The notes under the pieces: generated by a model
The model's database searches: none
Seen by the model: the letters and a program-made list of their open reading frames with translations, nothing else
What the model was told of the DNA's origin: nothing
NCBI GenBank assembly: GCA_902616905.1
Contig: CACMUP010000002.1
Span: forward strand, 62,001 to 126,000
Length of the DNA: 64,000 nucleotides
Origin: an uncultured Bacteroidota bacterium
Lineage (GTDB): Bacteria; Bacteroidota; Bacteroidia; Flavobacteriales; Flavobacteriaceae
Direction: 5' to 3'
Position numbers and translations under genes: made by a program
Shown here: in pieces, positions 60,801-64,000 of the stretch
Numbering within the stretch: position 1 is the first letter of the stretch
Layout: each line of letters begins with the position of its first letter

Positions 60801-61721
60801 ATGAAAAATATTTTAGGAACAATCGGGAATACTCCAATTGTAAAACTTCAAAAAATTACTCCACCAGGTTGTGGTGAAGTTTATGTAAAGTTAGAAGCTA
60901 ACAATCCAACAGGATCAAAAAAAGATAGGATGGCTCTTTCTATGATAGAAGGAGCAGAAAAAAGAGGTGATTTAAAGAAAGGAATGTCTGTTGTTGAGTA
61001 TTCTGGTGGAAGTACTGGAGCTGGATTAGCTTTTGTTTGCGGTATAAAAGGATACCGTTTTAGGTTGATTACTGCAGATGTTTTTGGGGATGAAAAAATT
61101 GCCTTAATGAGAGCATTAGGTGCAGATCTTGAAGTCATTAAAAGCGAGGATGGAAAAATCACCAAAGAACTTATTGGTAAGATGATTCGAAGGGCTGAAG
61201 AAATTTCAGTCGACCCTAACACCTTTTTCACGGATCAACTAAATAATATTGATGTTATTGAAGGTTTTGTTCCCCTTGGTGATGAGATAATTCAACAGCT
61301 TGATGGAAAAGTAGATGCAATTTGTGACACCATCGGAACAGCAGGAACATTAATGGGAATAGCGAAATCATTTAAAGATAACGGAATTAACTCTAAAATT
61401 GTAGCTCTTGAGCCTGCTAGTTCCCCAATATTATCAAAAGGAATTAAAGGGGCTCACAATGTAGAGGGAGTTGGCCTTGGTTTTATTCCTGCTATTTATA
61501 ATTCTAAATATGTTGATGAAGTTATTGCAATTGAAGAATCCTTGGCGAGACAAACTTGTAAAAAATTGGCTTCAAAGGAAGGTATATTTTGTGGCACTTC
61601 AAGCGGTATGAATGTCGCTGGAGCAATAAAATTATCCATGAATTTAGGCCCAGAATCTCAGGTAGTTGCCGTAGCTTGCGATACAGGACTCAAATATCTT
61701 TCTGAAGGACTTTTTTATTAA
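60801..61721 (+). CDS. Cysteine synthase-family PLP enzyme
   Basis: A 306-residue fold-type II PLP enzyme, related to O-acetylserine sulfhydrylase (CysK/CysM). The PLP Lys is in NNPTGSKKDRMALSMIE (about 42), the substrate loop is VVEYSGGSTGAGLAFVCG, the phosphate-binding loop is CDTIGTAGTLMGIAKS and the closing Ser motif is GIFCGTSSGMN. The usual GSVKDR reads GSKKDR here, and GEGS-like loops differ, so a cysteine-synthase or a related amino-acid (for example cystathionine or 2,3-diaminopropionate) synthase remains open. It has an R1 leader. Confidence 0.85.
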   Translation: MKNILGTIGNTPIVKLQKITPPGCGEVYVKLEANNPTGSKKDRMALSMIEGAEKRGDLKKGMSVVEYSGGSTGAGLAFVCGIKGYRFRLITADVFGDEKIALMRALGADLEVIKSEDGKITKELIGKMIRRAEEISVDPNTFFTDQLNNIDVIEGFVPLGDEIIQQLDGKVDAICDTIGTAGTLMGIAKSFKDNGINSKIVALEPASSPILSKGIKGAHNVEGVGLGFIPAIYNSKYVDEVIAIEESLARQTCKKLASKEGIFCGTSSGMNVAGAIKLSMNLGPESQVVAVACDTGLKYLSEGLFY

Positions 61722-61732
61722 TTTTTGAAGCC

Positions 61733-61808
61733 TAAATCATAAGCATGTCCTCTTCGATAAGTTTAGATAGTAATTTGTATATTGTTACTCAATTAAAATT
61801 GAATTTAA
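61733..61808 (+). repeat. R1 repeat copy l with leader
   Basis: AAATCATAAGCATGTCCTCT, TCGATAAGTTTAGATAGTAA, TTTGTATATTGTTACTCAAT, then TGAATTTAA before the ATG at 61809. Confidence 0.75.
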
Positions 61809-62213
61809 ATGAAAATCAAAACTATTTTTAAAATCAATATTGCCTTAATTTTCTTACAAGGTCTTCCTTTATTTATTTCTTTATTCTCTCCAGAGTTTAA
61901 AATGATGTTATTAGGTGATGTCTTTGGAGATAATCCATCTGATGATGCTATAATAATGTTTGATCAATTTGCGCTTGTTTTAGGTCTCGTAATTATTGGA
62001 ATAATCATATTAATTTATGGGTCACTTTCATTCAATGACATAAACATTTTAAGAAGATTATCTCTACTTTATTTTGCTCTTGCTGGGTTTTTTGCGCTAC
62101 CTGATTTAATAAATGCCTTAAAGGGTGAGCCAACGGCCCCTTTTCCTGTAATTATTTTAGGCTTAATTGGTCTTGGTTTATTTTATTATGGCTCAAGAAA
62201 AGGAACTATTTAA
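61809..62213 (+). CDS. Small integral membrane protein, 134 aa
   Basis: Four hydrophobic segments are visible (about 8-26, 47-71, 77-98 and 108-128), separated by short polar loops with GDVFGDNPSDDAI after helix 1. This resembles the small four-helix proteins (DUF4345/DoxX-like size) of unknown function common in Flavobacteriia, but I cannot place it in a family. No signal of an operon partner; an R1 leader precedes it. Confidence 0.62.
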   Translation: MKIKTIFKINIALIFLQGLPLFISLFSPEFKMMLLGDVFGDNPSDDAIIMFDQFALVLGLVIIGIIILIYGSLSFNDINILRRLSLLYFALAGFFALPDLINALKGEPTAPFPVIILGLIGLGLFYYGSRKGTI

Positions 62214-62375
62214 TCTTCTGCATATAATTAAAATAAGATTTAGCGAAAGTAGTTTTCTAAATCTTTTTCAATTTCTCTTATTAAAATTGAATCCAATTTA
62301 AATTTACATAGTGAGGAGCTAATCACTTTATTGTGAATGGTTCTGATATAGTAAAAATACAAACCATAAAATTTA

Positions 62376-63143
62376 ATGACAGATATTTATAATGATAACA
62401 GCTACTTAGAAAAAAACCCAACACTTCATACTGAAGATTCAGAATTTAAATTTCAAAATATAAAAAGATTTTTGAGTTCTATTGAGGTAAAAAATAATAA
62501 GATACGAATTCTAGATATTGGTGGAGGAGCAGGTATTATTGGAAAACTAGTTTTAGAATATTTTCTACAAAGTAGAATTATTGTTACGTTTCATTCTTTA
62601 GATTTATCAACGCAAATGCTCAAAATTCAATTAAAAAATAATCCTAAAATTAAAAAAATAATTAATTGTCCTATTAATGAATGTACTGAAATAAATTATG
62701 ATTTAGTTTTAATGATTGATGTAATAGAACATATAGAAAAAAAGGAGGATACAGCTAAAATTCTAAATAAACTTGGAAAAAATATTATTTATAACATTCC
62801 CATAGAAATTAATTTTTTTGACATTTTAAAATATTTAAAAACATATTTTAGATATTATAAAATACAAAAAAAAAGGTGGGGACATATCCATTTTTTTTCC
62901 TTTACATCTTCTCAAACATTTTTAAAAAGGCACCATAATATAATTGATTCATATTTTCAACCGTATTGCTTTCACTATAGATATTCTGATTATGAAAATT
63001 ATTTGAAATTAAGACGCGATTTTTTATGGAATATAGAATTAAAAATATCCTGCTGGATATTTAATCATTTCCCAAAGATTTCTAAATATCTTATTCAGGG
63101 ATCCAATTATTCTCTTGTTAAAACAAAAAATAAGTTTTCATAA
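62376..63143 (+). CDS. Class I SAM-dependent methyltransferase
   Basis: A 255-residue protein with SAM motif I in RILDIGGGAGIIGKLVLEYF, an acidic residue in FHSLDLSTQMLKIQLK, and the post-motif YDLVLMIDVIEHIEKKEDT characteristic of Methyltransf_11/23-type enzymes. The C-terminal half is Lys-, Tyr- and Phe-rich and not assignable. The substrate is unknown; related proteins occur in surface-polysaccharide or lipid modification. Its base composition is noticeably AT-richer (many AAA/ATA codons) than the neighbours, hinting at transfer. Confidence 0.8.
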   Translation: MTDIYNDNSYLEKNPTLHTEDSEFKFQNIKRFLSSIEVKNNKIRILDIGGGAGIIGKLVLEYFLQSRIIVTFHSLDLSTQMLKIQLKNNPKIKKIINCPINECTEINYDLVLMIDVIEHIEKKEDTAKILNKLGKNIIYNIPIEINFFDILKYLKTYFRYYKIQKKRWGHIHFFSFTSSQTFLKRHHNIIDSYFQPYCFHYRYSDYENYLKLRRDFLWNIELKISCWIFNHFPKISKYLIQGSNYSLVKTKNKFS

Positions 63144-63163
63144 AACTTTCTTGATAGCAGATC

Positions 63164-64000
63164 TTAAAGAGACCAACCTTTTCTATATTCCTTATGGACT
63201 AATTCATTTGCCATTTCATTATTAGTAAACTTCATGTTATTGGAATCCCAAATCAATCTTTGGTCTTTTAGACGAATCGCAATCATTCCTAGAAGAGCCA
63301 TTTCAGTTAAAGGTCCTCCGTAATCAAAATTTGATGAGGCCGGTTTTCCATCCTTACAAGCACGTATCCAATCGCCTTCATGAGATGTTTTCACACGGGG
63401 AATTGTTTTTTTAGGTCTAACATATTCATTCATTTTTTGTTTAGGTAATATCCTTAAGCCACTAGCACCGTGGGAATCGTGTATTATTTTCCCTCTGTCA
63501 CCTACTAGCATAGCTCCACTTAAAGTAAACTTTTCACCAGGTTCAAATTCATCTGGAATTTCAGGCAAAATTCGCCCATCAGACCAAGTAAGATTGACTT
63601 CAGGATGTTTTCCTCTTTTTGGAAACTTCATTCTTACAATAGAAGCGGAGGGATATGTTTGAGATGATACCTCAGGTATCCAGTGGGTTGATGTTGCTTG
63701 TATTTCAGATGGAGAACCTAGATCAAGAGCATAAAAAGAAGGATCTAAAATATGACAACCCATATCTCCCATAGATCCAGTTCCAAAATCCAACCATGCT
63801 CTCCAGGACAAAGGATGGTAATCTGGATGATAATCGCGATATGGAGCTGGACCCAGCCAAAGATCCCAATCTAGACCTTCTGGAACATTTCGTTTTTCTT
63901 TAGACTTTGCTTTTACAGCGAATGTATCCCATGGATTTCCACCTACTGGTCTATCTGTCCATGCATGAATTTCTCTAACGGGTCCAATTGCGTCGTCATT
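63164..64000 (-). CDS. Gfo/Idh/MocA family oxidoreductase, C-terminal part (cut by window edge)
   Basis: The frame runs open to the window end and gives the last ~278 residues. It shows IGPVREIHAWTDRPVGGNPW, DWDLWLGPAPYRDYHPDYHP, WRAWLDFGTGSMGDMGCHIL then DPSFYALDLG, the C-terminal alpha/beta domain of secreted Gfo/Idh/MocA dehydrogenases of Bacteroidota that act on sugars or inositols. The N-terminal Rossmann domain and any Tat signal lie outside the window. Confidence 0.88.
   Translation of the reverse strand, partial: NDDAIGPVREIHAWTDRPVGGNPWDTFAVKAKSKEKRNVPEGLDWDLWLGPAPYRDYHPDYHPLSWRAWLDFGTGSMGDMGCHILDPSFYALDLGSPSEIQATSTHWIPEVSSQTYPSASIVRMKFPKRGKHPEVNLTWSDGRILPEIPDEFEPGEKFTLSGAMLVGDRGKIIHDSHGASGLRILPKQKMNEYVRPKKTIPRVKTSHEGDWIRACKDGKPASSNFDYGGPLTEMALLGMIAIRLKDQRLIWDSNNMKFTNNEMANELVHKEYRKGWSL

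Overview
The window looks like a chromosomal segment of an AT-rich marine member of the Flavobacteriia (Bacteroidota). The signs are TAnnTTTG-type -7 promoter boxes, weak Shine-Dalgarno signals, a cytochrome b-FrdA-FrdB style succinate dehydrogenase operon, a threonine-degradation tdh-kbl pair, an alpha2-type glycyl-tRNA synthetase and many small secreted proteins that end their signal peptide in SQ or a lipobox Cys. Genus cannot be fixed from this sequence.

Region 1 (1-18.8 kb) is ordinary core chromosome: aldo/keto reductase, OmpA-like lipoprotein, exonuclease III, glycyl-tRNA synthetase, an Ig-like lipoprotein, an omega-amidase-like nitrilase, a decayed aldolase-like gene, succinate dehydrogenase, an aminopeptidase P-like enzyme, an MFS carrier, the FeoA-FeoB-small Cys-rich protein iron operon, a SCO1/SenC copper protein, RseP and a SOUL haem-binding protein.

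Region 2 (18.94-42.47 kb) is two back-to-back integrated islands that share one tRNA-Asn gene. Island I (about 18.98-25.46 kb) has lost its integrase to decay. It is bounded by a 44-bp copy of the 5' half of tRNA-Asn and by the intact tRNA, and carries a serine hydrolase, a DUF418 fragment, a CE15-type esterase, a secreted metallopeptidase and small unknowns. Island II (about 25.56-42.40 kb) is bounded by a 70-bp direct repeat of the 3' half of tRNA-Asn and has an intact tyrosine recombinase at its right end and a small HUH endonuclease-like gene at its left end. Its cargo is mostly anti-phage in character: a Cas4/RecB-like nuclease, an XRE regulator, a GmrSD-type DUF262/DUF1524 enzyme, and a six-gene operon at 31.86-40.70 kb. 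That operon encodes a cytosine-C5 methyltransferase, a PD-(D/E)XK endonuclease-like protein, a Z1 helicase-like ATPase, a WYL regulator, a 992-residue fusion of HsdM/HsdS-like parts with a histidine-kinase-type H-box and ATPase, and a receiver-domain partner. I consider it the best candidate for an undescribed system: a restriction-modification module apparently wired to a two-component phosphorelay.

Region 3 (42.5-62.2 kb) is accessory-rich chromosome. Small secreted proteins of two alpha+beta barrel families (NTF2/SnoaL-like and dimeric-barrel-like), hydrolases and a cysteine-synthase-like enzyme are separated by a dispersed ~75-bp intergenic repeat (called R1 here, 12 copies) and by a second hairpin-containing repeat (R2, 3 copies). 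Core genes (kbl, tdh, yjbQ, mscL) are interspersed, as are decayed genes. The window ends (62.4-64.0 kb) with a methyltransferase and a partial Gfo/Idh/MocA oxidoreductase.

All calls are from reading the sequence and its translations; no database search was possible.
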